Source of the DNA: Batillaria attramentaria
Lineage: Eukaryota; Mollusca; Gastropoda; Batillariidae
Reading direction: 5' to 3'
Assembly: GCA_018292915.2 (NCBI GenBank)
Contig: JACVVK020000326.1
Coordinates: 728,501-792,500, forward strand
Length of the DNA: 64,000 bases
Shown here piece by piece: positions 21,166-32,683 of the stretch. The position numbers and the translations under genes are program-made. A model generated the notes under the pieces. The model searched no databases. It was not told where the DNA came from and was given only the letters and a program-made list of their open reading frames with translations. Numbering within the stretch: the stretch's first letter is position 1; every line of letters begins with the position of its first letter.

Positions 21166-22539
21166 CATTTCTCGCACGCACGCACGCACGCACGCATGCA
21201 TTTACGCACGCACGCACGCACACACACGCACGCACACACAGAACACACACAAACGTGCACGCGCGCATGCGGCAATGCACACAATTTAATTAGGGGACTG
21301 TGCAAGTATATTGCTACAGCATAAGGAAAAAAGCCCTGGTCCAAAAAAAAACAACGAACAACAACAACAACAACAAAACAAAACAAAAACGAAAAAACAA
21401 CAACTTATGAATGGATCAAAATGATCAGACCAGTCATGATCGAGCAGTCCACCATTTCTCATGTACACTTTTGGCAAACATCCTCGGTTTCCAGTCTCTA
21501 TCCCCCCCCCCCCCCCGCCCCTTTTTCTTTTTCGTTTAAACATAATTCATTTAACAATAGCGTGTACAGTTTTGCTAATCAGGTGGAGGCAAAAGTTTCA
21601 AGCTGGTTTCAATTTAATGTGGTACATTTTGATGGACGGATAATCAGTATTTCTTTCTTATTGATCACACACTTCCAGCACCAGCGACAAACCAGCAAAC
21701 CAACAAATCTAGTGCAGAGAACACTGCTACCTTGCCGCTACTTCGATCTACTTTCTCCTTAAAGTTAAAAAGTAATAGTCTGACGAAGACTAGCACTGGC
21801 ATGACTATGTCTGTAAAGGAATTGATATGTACATTTTGAAGCAAACGCGTACGTATCATACATGATATACATTGATTTTTTTTTCTAATTATCATACATG
21901 CACGAGATCAGCCCAGAAACCTTGAGCCAGAGATGTCATACTCAGTATGGGAACGAAGCCGATAAAGCCACCTCCACCGGGAGAGACCTGCCCACTGTGC
22001 TGTACAGTAAAATGCATGTGCTGGTTCGGCTCAGTCCCATTCTCCCGTGATAACGCGGTGTCCTTGGATATACAAATGTGACGTGAGATACGTAACTCCT
22101 TCGGGAAAGTATCTTGCCGAATCAGTCGTATTTATCGTTGCCTGCAGAGATATTGTGGTGCGGACATGGGTTGAGTCGAATAGCGCCCGTTACATCCTCG
22201 TGCTGTCTTTGACATCTGTAAAAGAATTGTTGTCAATGTTACTTTGTCTGCTTTACTATCGGGTCAGAAGGGAAAAAACCAACATCATTACCACTGCTAG
22301 CAATAATAATAATAATAATGATAAATGGTATTTGTAGGGTGTATTTCTTTGGAATAAACTCAATGTGCCGAACAACAACAACAGCAACTACATTACTACT
22401 GCTACTATTGGAAGTCGTTCATGTCTACAGAGAAGACAATAATAACTGGATCAGACACAGGCCTTTTTAGGTTTTGGTCGGGATTTTTTGTTTGTTTGCT
22501 GTTTGTTTGTTTGTGTTTTTTTTGTTTGTTTTTTATTTA

Positions 22540-22755
22540 AGGCGCCACGAGCTGAACAGAAGAAGAATATCAACGCATGAAACGTGGTGAGGAGGACCAG
22601 TACAGCTACAACTCATGTTGCGGAATTTATAACTGAATAACATTTTATGAACTTTTGCGGGCTGACTATTCACAATCAAGGACTTCAAGAATGTCTATGG
22701 CCACAAACGTCTGATGTTATCAAACAATAAAGTTACATTGAATTGAACTGAAAGT
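22540..22755 (+). mobile_element. LINE 3' tail
   Basis: Non-coding stretch ending TCAAACAATAAAGTTACATTG and then GAATT/GAACT units, typical of a non-LTR element end. Confidence 0.5.
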
Positions 22756-22756
22756 T

Positions 22757-22762
22757 TTTATT
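22757..22762 (-). terminator. Possible polyadenylation signal of gene C
   Basis: Reads AATAAA on the minus strand, about 280 bp past the gene C stop codon. Position only; no transcript evidence. Confidence 0.35.
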
Positions 22763-23043
22763 ATCCCTTTCGGTAAATTCGGGCTGCTTCCCCCTTCCCT
22801 CCCCCCCCCACCCCCGGCGGGAAGCGCGTCGCCGCGGTGCAGCGCCACCCAATACCTATCCCCCCCCCTTTTTTTTTCCTTCTTTTTTTTTTTTTGCAAT
22901 TGTTCTGGGGGAGGAAAGCCAGAGAGAAACCCCCAATGAGCAGCCCGGTAGCCAGGAAAAACCGGTATCACATATCACAGATCGACCTGGGCTCGAATCC
23001 AGCGGTGACGGCCGTTCAGTAGTGCAGCAGTCCCACGCCATTA

Positions 23044-23449
23044 TTATCTAGTATTAGACACCCGTTCACCCCTGTTCCTCAACGTTACTATGATACCACC
23101 ACCGCCACCACTGCTGAATAAAATTCCCCCATACCAGAACCACTCACCAAAAGCACGGTTGACGTGCTGTATCTGTTGACTGTTGCCGCTGACACCGAGG
23201 TCAATGGCTTTAACGTGGTTGCTAGCGCTGACATGATTACTGACGCTGAAAATCTCTGTCTTCCCCTCCTTGGTCTTTTCCGGCGATGTGATCGGCGGCG
23301 GAGGATTGTCGGTGTCGCCGATGGGGATGTCCTTGGGAGGCGGGAGGGGCCAGTGCCAGCCGATGAAAGCCTGGTAGATGTAAGCACCGAGGACAGCCCC
23401 GATGTGAGGGCCGACGATGTTGACCCAGAAGTAGTTGTAGTTTCGGATG
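23044..23449 (-). CDS. Gene C exon 6 (last as read)
   Basis: Acceptor CCTCTAG completes AG|C (Ser), then IRNYNYFWVNIVGPHIGAVL (helix 6) and a long tail to TAA 23046-23044. The part beyond 23148 turns Gly-rich and low-complexity and may be intron. Confidence 0.75.
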
Positions 23450-23497
23450 CTAGAGGGAGAAAAAGAGCCGCAGTGGATATTGAAGAATGGCAACGGA

Positions 23498-23565
<68 letters not shown>

Positions 23566-24662
23566 GGGGGGGGGGTTGGTCTTTACGCTCCGGCTCACCT
23601 CATGGGCTCAAGGTCCCAGCCAGCAATCACAGTGAAGAGGCGAGGAATGAAATCGCGGGCTGGGTTCATGGCGTCGCCACAGTTGAGCGAGAAAGCCGTA
23701 CCGAGGGCAATGACCAGCAGGCCGATGACGACAGGAAACAGACCGTTAGGTGGCTGCATGTTCTGCCCGTCTGAGATGGCCATCACGCACACCAGCAGCA
23801 GGCTAGTGCTGAAGATCTGTCCGTGAGACGGAAAAGCCAACAAGCAATTATTTGCGCAATTTCTATGTTTACTGACTAGGCCCCAAATACAACCAAGAAA
23901 TGTACGCTGCGACGTTCTAAACTATGAAATATGCTTTTTGCTAAATTACACAGACATGTACCACTTTCAAGCAGCAAACGTATAGCGTATAGTATATCGA
24001 TCAGTACAATGTTGTTTACAATTTGTGCGAGCGGTCGAACATCAAGTTCAGTTAATTTCTGCACTGAAGTGAGCGCAGGTCCGATGACTGAGACTCTTGC
24101 TCAGCACTTGTTTTAGCCGCGTCATTGTGTACCCTTCCGCTGGCTCAGTGCCAGCGCTCAACGGATGCTGTCATCATCATCATTGGCTTGCTTTACGTCC
24201 TATGGCTTTTAGCCCTTAAGGACAAGTTGTTCCTGGTATTTGTCTTTGGCTGCTTGGCTGGGCGAGTGTCTTTGGGTCGGATATGGGCTGCTTTGCTTTG
24301 CTTTGGGCAACGTCAGAGGTTCTCTGCTTGGTTCTCAGTAAGGATGCTGTCACTGCAGAGCAGGTGTCTAAGTAGTGCGATGCTAGACTGACACCACCAA
24401 AACCGTGGCCGTCATCCACAGCCGATCACACAGTTGTACACAACACAGCCTGTGTATACGCCTAGCAGACTAGCAGTACAGGTACTAACCTGGTCCCCGA
24501 GCGTCGTCCAAACGCTAACGTATTCCTGGGGGTACGTGGCCCAGATTCCCGCCGTAGCGTTCACCCCCACCACCATCCGATGACCGCCGTCAAAATTATG
24601 CAAGGCGTCTGTAGAATTACACATAAGGCGCTTTATGTATGTAGGTAAGCATGCAGCCTAGT

Positions 24663-24713
<51 letters not shown>

Positions 24714-25477
24714 GGAACAAACAAACAAACAGACAAACGAACATACAAACAAACTGACGTCGGAAAATAAAAAGAAAACAAAAACAAGAACAATTTTCAA
24801 ACAAATAAACTAACGAACAGATGAACAAGCAAACAACAAAACAACAAAATCTACAGTAGAAAGGTGTTTGCAACGGCAGCTACTATCACTGCTGGCAACA
24901 ACAACAATAACATCAACAACAACAGCAGCAGCAGCAACAACAACAAAAACAACAGTGCATGTACGTGGCTTACTTTCGCTGTTCTTTTATGTCAGGGACA
25001 TGTTCTTGGAAGTTGTTGTATATTGAAAGTGCCTCACCGAAACCTCAAGACAGTAGGCTAACGCGCATTTACCTTCGTTGCGCCCGGCCATTACTCTGGA
25101 ACGGACTCCCTGTCGGTCGGAGAGACTTGACGGACTTAGATCGTTTCAAGTCTGACTTGAAGACGTGTCCTGTTCCGGCTGGCTTTCGACTAGGTCGTTA
25201 CCATATTCTTTCACTTGATTCAACTGCTGTGTGTTGCATATTTGTTGCAATCTGTCTGACATGAATGCGGGGGTATATGCATCGAGTCATTTTTGTTGTT
25301 GTTGTTGTTGTTGTTGTTGTTGCTGTTTAAGAACTGCGCTATAATATAGGGCGCCTATCCCCGGGGAGCGAGCTCTAGGCGCCTTACATTCTAAAACCAA
25401 AGTTAAACAAACAAATAAACAAACAAACAAACATTCACTCAGTGTACACTACGTAAAAACAACTAAAAAAGTAAAAG

Positions 25478-25532
<55 letters not shown>

Positions 25533-28235
25533 CACGACTGTATTCCATGTAGCAGGACCAGAGTAATAAAAAGAGGATTTCCCGAAACTGCTTAGATTAA
25601 AGCGAGGGACACAGAGGTGCCCTGCTTCCTGGGAGCGCAGGGATCGGGTAGGAATGTATGCAGTGAGGAGCTCAGCAAGGTATGAAGGTGTGTTAGACTG
25701 CAGAGTGCGGTAGCATAGAGTGGCAACCTTGTATTCAATCCTAGCCTTCACTGGCAACCAATGCAGCTCTCTCAGGAGAGGTTTTGCATGGTCTCGCTTG
25801 GATCTGCGGAGGACTAGCCTTGCCGCGTTGTTCTGCAGCCTCTGTAAACGGTTGATTTTATCGTCAGGTAAGCCGGACAACAAAGAATTGCAGTAGTCAA
25901 GCCGAGAAAAGACAAAGGCTGACATCAGTTTTTTCGTGGCCTCAACTGACAGGAACGGTCTGATATGGGCTATCCTTCGGATTTCGAGAAATGTGATCTT
26001 GCACATGTGACTGATCTGACGGTCCATAGACAGTGATGGATCGAGAAAAACACCAAGATTCCTCACCTTGATAGAGAAGGGGATGTTCGTCCCTGACAAC
26101 TCGAGGGAAGTATGGTTGCTAACAGCTTTAAGTTTTGAGAGTGTGGAAATGGGCATAACTTCAGTTGTGTCACCATTCATCCAAGTTGAGTTTGTTATTG
26201 GTCCAGGACAAGCTGAGGAAAATGGGATGGGCTGGAAGAAGCTTGTAACTGAGTGTCGTCAGCATACATGTGGTAAAGCATACACAGACGTTTGAAAACT
26301 TCGCTAAGAGGCTGCATGTACAGACTGAACAAAACCGGTCCCAGTATAGAGCCCTGAGGCACACCATACAACAGTCTAGCAGGTTGTGAGGATAGATTGT
26401 TAACAATGACAACCTGAAAACGATTGGTCAGGTAAGATCGGAACCATTGCAAAGCAGCCCCTGAAATGCCGAAGGTAGTATGAAGCCTCTCAAGCAGAAT
26501 TTCATGGCCAAGTGTATCGAAGGCCGCTGATAGATCCAGCACGGACAAGATGGAGACCAACCCTTTGTCAGTGGCACACAGCAAATCATTGGTAACTCTT
26601 AGAAGAGCTGTTTCAGTACTGTGGTTAACACGGTAGGCTGATTGAAATGGTTCAGTCAAGTCATTTTCAGCGAGATGAGCGGACAGCTGTGCTAGCACGA
26701 TCTTCTCCAACACTTTTGACAAAAAGGGCAGATTAGATACAGGGCGGTAGTTCTTTAAGACATTAGCACCTAGGCCTGACTTCTTGAGGAGTGGCAAAAC
26801 AATAGCCTGCTTGAAAGAGTCTGGGACAGAGCCTGAGGACAAAGAACTGTTAACAATAGAGGTGATGATGGGAGCCAGATCGTCAATACACTCATACAGG
26901 AGAGTAGCAGCAACTGGATCGAGAGCACAGCTCTTCTTTGGGGATTTACCGATGATGTCCTTAACTGTGTCTACAGTGACAGGAGTGAAATCAGTCAGAG
27001 GGGTACCACTGAAACTGGAGAAGTATGATTCATTATTATGACTATAGCATTATTACAAATGTAGTAGTATGGGGGAGCTCGGTGGTCTAGTGTTTAAAAC
27101 TTCGACACCAATACCAGAGGCCAGGTTCAAGTCCTACTCGGAACAAAGAAATTTTCCTTCTCTTATGTGTCACTGTTCATTCGGGCCGATCGTCGAGGTT
27201 TCTCTCCAGGTACTCCAGCTTCCTCCCCCGCTGATTTGGTATAATATTCAGCCCACAAAATTTGGAGTATTATTTCAGTTCTAATTTCCGACACTTAAAT
27301 TGCCGAGCTGACCACGTGATTGTCATGTGTTCACGTCCAAAGTGTTTGGTAGAATGCGTGTGGTTCACGTGAGCGTGAGTGTTGGGTTCAGTTCGCGGCA
27401 CTTTGAGCCAATTCAAGAAACTGGGTTAAGCGCCTACATAATACACAATTATTATTATTATTACTATTATTATTGTACACGTGAAATACGTGTATCAATG
27501 TTATTATCATATTTACCGAGGTAGACGAGGTAAATCAGCGCGCTAGCGGTGAAGCTGCCGAGACACTGTCCCAAGATGTAGGCTGGCACCTTGTACCAAG
27601 GGAGGCGACCCAGGCAGGCCATGGCCACAGACACAGCCGGGTTGATGTGCCCGCCTGAAGCATGCACATCAGTTTGACAGGTTGAATATACCATCTGAAT
27701 AAATATTATAAGCAACAGGGTTATTTTCTGGCTTTTGGGAGTTCATGTGTGCAAACGAACAAAGAAACAACAACACATTTGAATATTAACAAGAAAATTG
27801 AACATTAACAACAACAACTACAGCATCAACAACATCCGGCCTGAAGCCTGCACACCAGTCTGACGCACAGAGTTTACCATGTGAACAGACAACTGGGAAT
27901 TAAACAAAACAAAACAGAATACAAAACAAAACAGCAAAAACGAACCAAAAGAAAACAAACATATAAGTCAGCAAGCAAAAAAAAAAAACCCAAAGTATAA
28001 AACGACAACAACAAAAACAAACCACAAAAAAAACCAAAACAAAACATGAATAAAAACAACAACAACAACAAACAGCTGATGACTCAAAACTACCCAGACT
28101 GACCAGAGACCCCTCCCGACACGTAGATGCCCATCATGACGCCGATACCCCAGGTACAAGATGAGGATACGGGCGTAGCGTTCTTCCCTCCACTCAGGGT
28201 GTACTGGGCCCCGGATCCCATTCCGATCAACTGCC

Positions 28236-28291
<56 letters not shown>

Positions 28292-29968
28292 GCGCGTCGC
28301 TTTCGTGAAGTCCAGACTGAAGTAGAACTTTTAAGTTTCGTAAAATATCTAGATTTATATTTGTGCGTTTAATCCACTATCAACCTACCCCCCCCCCCCT
28401 CCACCCGCGCCCCCCTCCCCCCCCCCCCACACACACACACTCCGCCAGTGGAGCGAAAGGACATTGACAGCGTGGCACTTTATCTGTGAAAGAGGAAGCA
28501 CTTGGGTTTTTTTTTTTTTTTTTTAAACTGTCCGACGAGATTAGTGGATTGTGAATCGCTCCGCAGTCCACTTACTGGGACAGCCCTTGCCAACATATGC
28601 ATAACTAAGAGCGGTAGGTGATGATGAAATCCTTCATTACAACTGACATGCAAAGCACGAGCCGAGCAGTACGCGATGACAGTCAGTCGAGGAGACAGAA
28701 CAAGAACAAAAAGTGTTGCATGAATTTAATAATAATAAACTGAATGTGTACATATACATGAAAGTGTAACATGAAGGAATCTGCAGATATTTATATGTCT
28801 TGTATACTTTGTACAATTGCCTAATTCATAAAACTTGATAGGCAATGACTTTGCCTAAAGTGAGTGTTCAATGTGTTTGAACAACTGATTAATTCATGAA
28901 GTAGGCGGTCAGTTGCAATCAGGACACTGACCAGGGCCCGTATGTAAAACTCGAGGTTAATTTAACCCACGGCTACGGGCCTAACCCAGACTAGGACAAA
29001 AGAAACCCCAAAACAAAATTATATTTAAAAAGAAGGAAGCGAAGAAAGAAAGACAAAAATCCTTCTGTAACGACATAGGCTCCTTGCTGGAATGGACCCG
29101 CTTCCTGATCAATTAAAACAAAAACAAAACAAAAATTACCCTAGAGCTAGTTTAGTTCGAGGTTAGGCTCTAACCCGGGGCTAAACTACCTAACCCCGAC
29201 TTTTACATGCGGGTCCAGAGTTCACGCACGTCTTCCGCACACAAGATCAAGGGAAAAAAACAACAACAACAAGAACAACAACAACAACAACAAAAACAAG
29301 CTGACGGTTTGAGGCTGGGTGGGCTAGAGGTTGGAATGGGCGGTGGTGATTTCAGATTTCTCTCTTTTGATTCTTGAGTTTGCTCATTTCGTGAACTAGG
29401 CAGTTTTGTTCTAAATCATGAAATACTAGGTAGCCTATTCCATGAATTAAGCTGCCTAATTCATGAAATAGGCAACTGTTGAAAATCATTTTAATAATAA
29501 TAATAATGAATTGTACTTATACAGCGCAAAATTCTCACAGAATTTTACATTTGAAGTAATGTGCGTGCTGTTTAGTTCATAATTTAGGCAAAATTACAGC
29601 CTGTTTCACGAATTAGGCAATTTCACAATCAAGGTACGACGTATATACATGACCATGTAATACTATCTCTGGGACAAAAAAAAAAAAACAAAAAAAAACA
29701 CGCAAGTAATCTTCCGTTTAACAGTGAAAATATTACATACTTTTCGTACGCTACATTAAACGTCGTTCGGTAAAGGACTTATTTGCCATGGATTTTAATA
29801 ATCGCTGAGGCCCTTTTTTTTTTTTTTTTTTCAAATGATGGTAGGTATGTACACGTATTTAATGTATCCGCATGATAAACCATGCCTACTCACCATGAGA
29901 ACACATGTACCGAGAAATTCTGCAAGAAACTCCCGAAGGAGGGTCTTGTCTCGCAAGGTGGCCGGCAT
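23044..29968 (-). CDS. Gene C: aquaglyceroporin with Asp in the pore filter and long tail
   Basis: Glycerol/water-type channel. Exons 29968-29894, 28230-28104, 27654-27517, 24608-24490, 23816-23599 and 23449-23044 give 1083 nt, 360 aa. NPA 1 is at 72-74, NPARD at 204-208. Filter positions by hand alignment to GlpF are W52, G192, D201 and R207: an acidic residue replaces the usual aromatic. The helix 6 start reads YNYFWVN where family members have a WWWVP-like run. N42-A-T in the first extracellular loop is an N-glycosylation sequon. The cytoplasmic tail is about 90 residues longer than in gene B, Pro-rich at first; a perfect-looking donor (GCTTTTG|GTGAGT) at 23148 suggests some transcripts splice to a further exon and lose the last 34 residues. 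Confidence 0.92.
23499..23561. repeat. (GT)n microsatellite filling gene C intron 5
   Basis: 63 bp of GT, followed by a G run, within the 149-bp intron 5. Confidence 0.95.
23599..23816 (-). CDS. Gene C exon 5 (second NPA box)
   Basis: 218 nt, acceptor CGGACAG, helix 5 from IFSTSLLLVCVMAISD, then CGDAMNPARDFIPR; donor ATG AG|GTGAGC, phase 2. D201 lies three residues before the NPA Asn. Confidence 0.94.
23930..24400 (+). repeat. Dispersed repeat R-2 with internal insert
   Basis: Blocks TACAATGTTGTTTACA, GCGGTCGAACAT and CAGGTGTCTAAG match 63650-63990. An unrelated block from about 24165 to 24345 interrupts it. Confidence 0.6.
24490..24608 (-). CDS. Gene C exon 4
   Basis: 119 nt, acceptor TCTACAG, phase 1; DALHNFDGGHRM, NATAGIWATYP, ending TLGDQ at CAG|GTTAGT. 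N-A-T here is a second sequon in loop C. Confidence 0.93.
24665..24711. repeat. (CA)n microsatellite
   Basis: About 47 bp of CA followed by 150 bp of CAAA-type low-complexity sequence. Confidence 0.95.
24960..25425 (+). mobile_element. LINE 3' end
   Basis: Broken frames read APxLWNGLPVGxRDLTDLDRF-like and LKT..FRLGRYHILS, the usual C-terminus of non-LTR polyproteins, then a (TTG)n run and an end with GGGCGCCTATCCCCGGGGAG. Confidence 0.6.
25481..25531. repeat. (CA)n microsatellite
   Basis: About 51 bp of CA that replaces the expected 3' end of the adjoining LINE. Confidence 0.95.
25535..27035 (-). pseudogene. LINE reverse transcriptase fragment, inactive
   Basis: Reverse transcriptase of a non-LTR retrotransposon (CR1/L2/Jockey type). 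In order: the fingers block NYRPVSNLPFLSK, a diverged catalytic block with VLDLSAAFDTLGHE, GVPQGSILGP, the active-site YADDTQL, then the thumb/C-terminal block with RLQRLQNNAARLV and ELHWLPVKARI. A stop and frame break near 26195 separate catalytic core from thumb. There is no endonuclease domain, so it is 5'-truncated. It lies in intron 3 of gene C, same strand as the gene. Confidence 0.92.
27071..27474 (+). mobile_element. SINE-3 copy b, full length
   Basis: Head GCTCGGTGGTCTAGTGTTTA, box B-like GGTTCAAGTCC, conserved body and (ATT)n tail; inserted 42 bp from the gene C exon 3 donor side. Confidence 0.85.
27517..27654 (-). CDS. Gene C exon 3 (first NPA box)
   Basis: 138 nt; acceptor GCTTCAG, GGHINPAVSVAMAC, GRLPWYKVPAY, helix 3 to LVYL; donor CTC G|GTAAAT, phase 1. 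Confidence 0.94.
28104..28230 (-). CDS. Gene C exon 2
   Basis: 127 nt; acceptor GTCCGGCAG preceded directly by (TG)n in the sense strand. It encodes LIGMGSGAQYTLSGGKNAT and helix 2 WGIGVMMGIYVSGGVSG; donor TCT G|GTCAGT. Confidence 0.92.
28237..28288. repeat. (CA)n microsatellite at the exon 2 splice acceptor
   Basis: On the gene strand this is about 26 TG units ending 6 bp before the exon 2 border, where a pyrimidine tract should be. Confidence 0.95.
28934..29215 (+). mobile_element. MITE-like element, copy 1
   Basis: About 282 bp with terminal inverted repeats: left GGCCCGTATGTAAAACTCG, right (reversed) GACCCGCATGTAAAAGTCG. Flanked by CAG on both sides, a possible 3-bp target duplication. 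In gene C intron 1; the reverse copy is at 12607. Confidence 0.75.
29894..29968 (-). CDS. Gene C exon 1 (start codon)
   Basis: 25 codons from ATG 29968: MPATLRDKTLLREFLAEFLG, then TCVLM; donor ATG|GTGAGT, phase 0. Confidence 0.9.
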
Positions 29969-30874
29969 TTTGGCGATATCGCGCAGATAGAAACAATACA
30001 CACAGGTTTACTGAATCCACACGAATTATACCAGCCGTCTGCAGTCTGCAGTTTCCATGGGTCAAAATGCCCTTGCGCTTTTGGAAACAAATTTTATACA
30101 CCACTCAAAGTGTGCAGCGTTAATTCCCATCGGATCCCTATTCCAAGTACGTTTTAAACAAACAGTGTTCATCTTTCAAGAAAACATCAGTAGATAATTT
30201 TTTTTTCTTTTTTTGGCAGCACAGAGCTTGTTGACAGCTGGGTTCAGTTTAACATTTTGCAATTCATATGAATCCGCCCGGCCATTTTTAAGTTGTATAA
30301 TACGAAAGCTTCCTCTCACGGCACACACGCCAAACAGTATTTTTTTCCTGACATTGACATCCTTTTTTTTTTATCCAGATGCCGCTGATCTCATTTTCTT
30401 GTTGGGCGAAATCACAGGTTCATTGTGTGCACTTTTCAACACATTCGAATTCAACTCTTTTGCTATAAATTTCCACAAGTCATTGTCTTGCTGTTTTCCC
30501 TCAGTTGCCACACGTCGAAAGATCCACAGTTTACTGCTGTAGTACCAACGAGGGAAAGGCGAGTCTAATCTGGTGCGTTCATACCACATGTACTGCAGCG
30601 CAGGAAAGCAGCGATTGGACGGTACAGTAACACTGAACCCTGACTAGGTGACACAGGCATGGGACTTGGGTAATGCGGCCGAAGTTGTTTTCCGTCCGTC
30701 AGAGCAACGACCTAGCTTTCTGGCAGAAACCAGAATCGTTGGTACCACAACTCTGGGAGTCCATGATCATGTTGAATTGTAGGTCAACCTTGTTCCAGAT
30801 GTGTTACAATAAATTTCGTCAAGAATATTTTCATTCATTCATCATCTGCTTTTTCCTATTATACATTCAGCAGG

Positions 30875-30991
30875 GGTGGGTGGGTGTTTGGGAGTTTAAC
30901 ATCCTTTTCCACCACATACGGGTGATGTCAAAGACCGTGACGGGACAACGAGAAAAAGGCCAGCACAAATATTTGGCCCCAGCCGGGATAC
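30875..30991 (-). mobile_element. SINE-1 copy e, head missing
   Basis: Reverse orientation, from tail GGGTGGGTGTTTGGG to CCCAGCCGGGATA; the tRNA-like head is absent. Confidence 0.75.
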
Positions 30992-31589
30992 ATTCCCTGA
31001 GCAGCCGTTGAATAGTTTTGTATTGTGTTTTAAATTGTTCTTGCCAACAATATTGTTTGTTAGTTTTCCTAGGGATGTCAAAGAAGAATGTTCCCACTTA
31101 TCCTATTTTCATTATTCATATCATTATTTTCGGAATCGCTGAATTTCGTGAAAACCATCTTTGGTAGTCGAGCAGAGCTATGCTAGCGCAAGATGTCGAT
31201 TCTGAAAAAAGTACGGGGGAAAAAAATCAGACATATCCTGTGTCCTATATCCCCTGTGAAGCACCAGGCAGTGGACTATATTCTTGAGATTGCAAACAAA
31301 TCTCCATGGCACTCTTACAGTGTGTCCTACTTCTCAGTCGTAAATCGAGTCTCGGTGATCTCACCTAAAGTCAGTCTGCCATGAAAGTTGTGGACACAAG
31401 ACAAAACTACCCGGTAAGGTTTTGCCACAATAGCTTCTGCTCAAAATAATGACCAGCGTCGTGTCGTCTTGTGACATGGTTTGCCGCCCGCGTACCATTG
31501 ATTTTCAGGGGTCTGATGTATGGGGGGAAAAAACCCCATAAACTGGACGAGTCTGGGTCTGGTAGTCTCAGACTTAAATATTAGTTAAT

Positions 31590-32005
31590 AATAATAATAA
31601 TAATGACGATTTATAAGGGGCCTATACATGAAATAAAACAGGCTCTAAGCGCCGTACATCGTAACTACATACACCACTTTCATACACACAGACTCACAGG
31701 GAACATTCAAAGTAAAACAATATCTCATAACAAGTAGGCTGACACGGTGTGGAAGGGCAGAGTAAATCGGTAATCGGTTTTAAAGAGGTGGGTTTTGACG
31801 CAGCGTTTGAAGCTGGCACTGGACTCTATGTCTAAGTGATATAGGAACTTGGTTCCAAAGAGCTGCAGCCTGAAAGGAAAAGGCTCTCTGACCATATGTT
31901 TTAGTTCTCACTGAGGGGGTGCACAGAACTTTAGTGTCAGAGGAGCTGCGTAAAACGTCCGGACTTTCGATCCTCCGCTGACACCCGCATCCTACGCATT
32001 CCACA
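31590..32005 (-). mobile_element. LINE 3' end, reverse
   Basis: Minus frame reads AFSFQAAALWNQVPISLRH, a typical non-LTR C-terminus, then a 3' region with GCGCTTAGAGCC and an ATT-rich tail. Confidence 0.65.
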
Positions 32006-32340
32006 GGTTAAATCAAAAACACTAGGTCAGCGAGCATTGCTCTACCACGGTCCAGTCACTTGGAACAGCCTGCCTTACCATGTACGCCATGCAGAGTCAA
32101 CGGACTCTTTTAAAACTGCTTTGAAATTCTATTTCCTCCGGCTGTATTATACAGAATAACTTCTTACTTTCGCTGTCACCATCATTGTCATTTTACGATG
32201 TCATGTTAAGATGTATCATAGCCGGCTGTGTGTATGTAACGTGTATGTGACGTCTATTTCATACATGTGTATGTAATGTGTAATGTTATGTATTTTTCAT
32301 TTGTATCTCATGTGTATGTATTGCCACTATACTAGCTAGC
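31965..32340 (+). mobile_element. LINE 3' end, forward
   Basis: Frame-broken LLYHGPVTWNSLPYHVR and DSFKTALKFYFLRLYYTE, then TG-rich 3' sequence. It meets the reverse LINE end at about 31970-32005. Confidence 0.6.
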
Positions 32341-32364
32341 CAGCAGGAGGCTGTGCTCCAGACG

Positions 32365-32533
32365 GGAGCCGGGGTGGTCGAATGGTAGAGCGTTGGACTT
32401 CTAATGCTCGGGTCGTGAGTTCGATCCCGGCTGGGGCCAAATATTTGTGCTGGCTTTTTCATCGTTACCCCGTCTTTGATATCATCCTATGTGGTGGAAA
32501 AAGACTTTAAACCCCTAAACACCCACCCACCCT
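32365..32533 (+). mobile_element. SINE-1 copy f, full length
   Basis: Intact head GGTGGTCGAATGGTAGAGCG and box B, body and ACACCCACCCACC tail. Confidence 0.88.
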
Positions 32534-32683
32534 GGGCGCCAGACAAATCCTCATTATTATTATTATTAGCGTGCATTTGCGATTCATGTAGCCAGACTTG
32601 CAGCAGTCCCTGCTTATAAATGCATCTCGTGCTAATCATTTAGCCGCAGCTTAGTCAAGCTAGTCTAAGACTTACACTCTCTC

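Larger units (their letters stand above)
19735..23043. other. Intergenic, gene B to gene C
   Basis: Contains two microsatellites, an R-2 copy, an A/C-rich run near 21340-21400 and a LINE tail. I see no exon. The TTTATT at 22757-22762 is a possible polyadenylation signal for gene C when read on the minus strand. Confidence 0.65.

Noticed and set aside
25535..27035. Active LINE
   Set aside because: No endonuclease domain, a frame break between core and thumb, and the 3' end is lost into a CA run.
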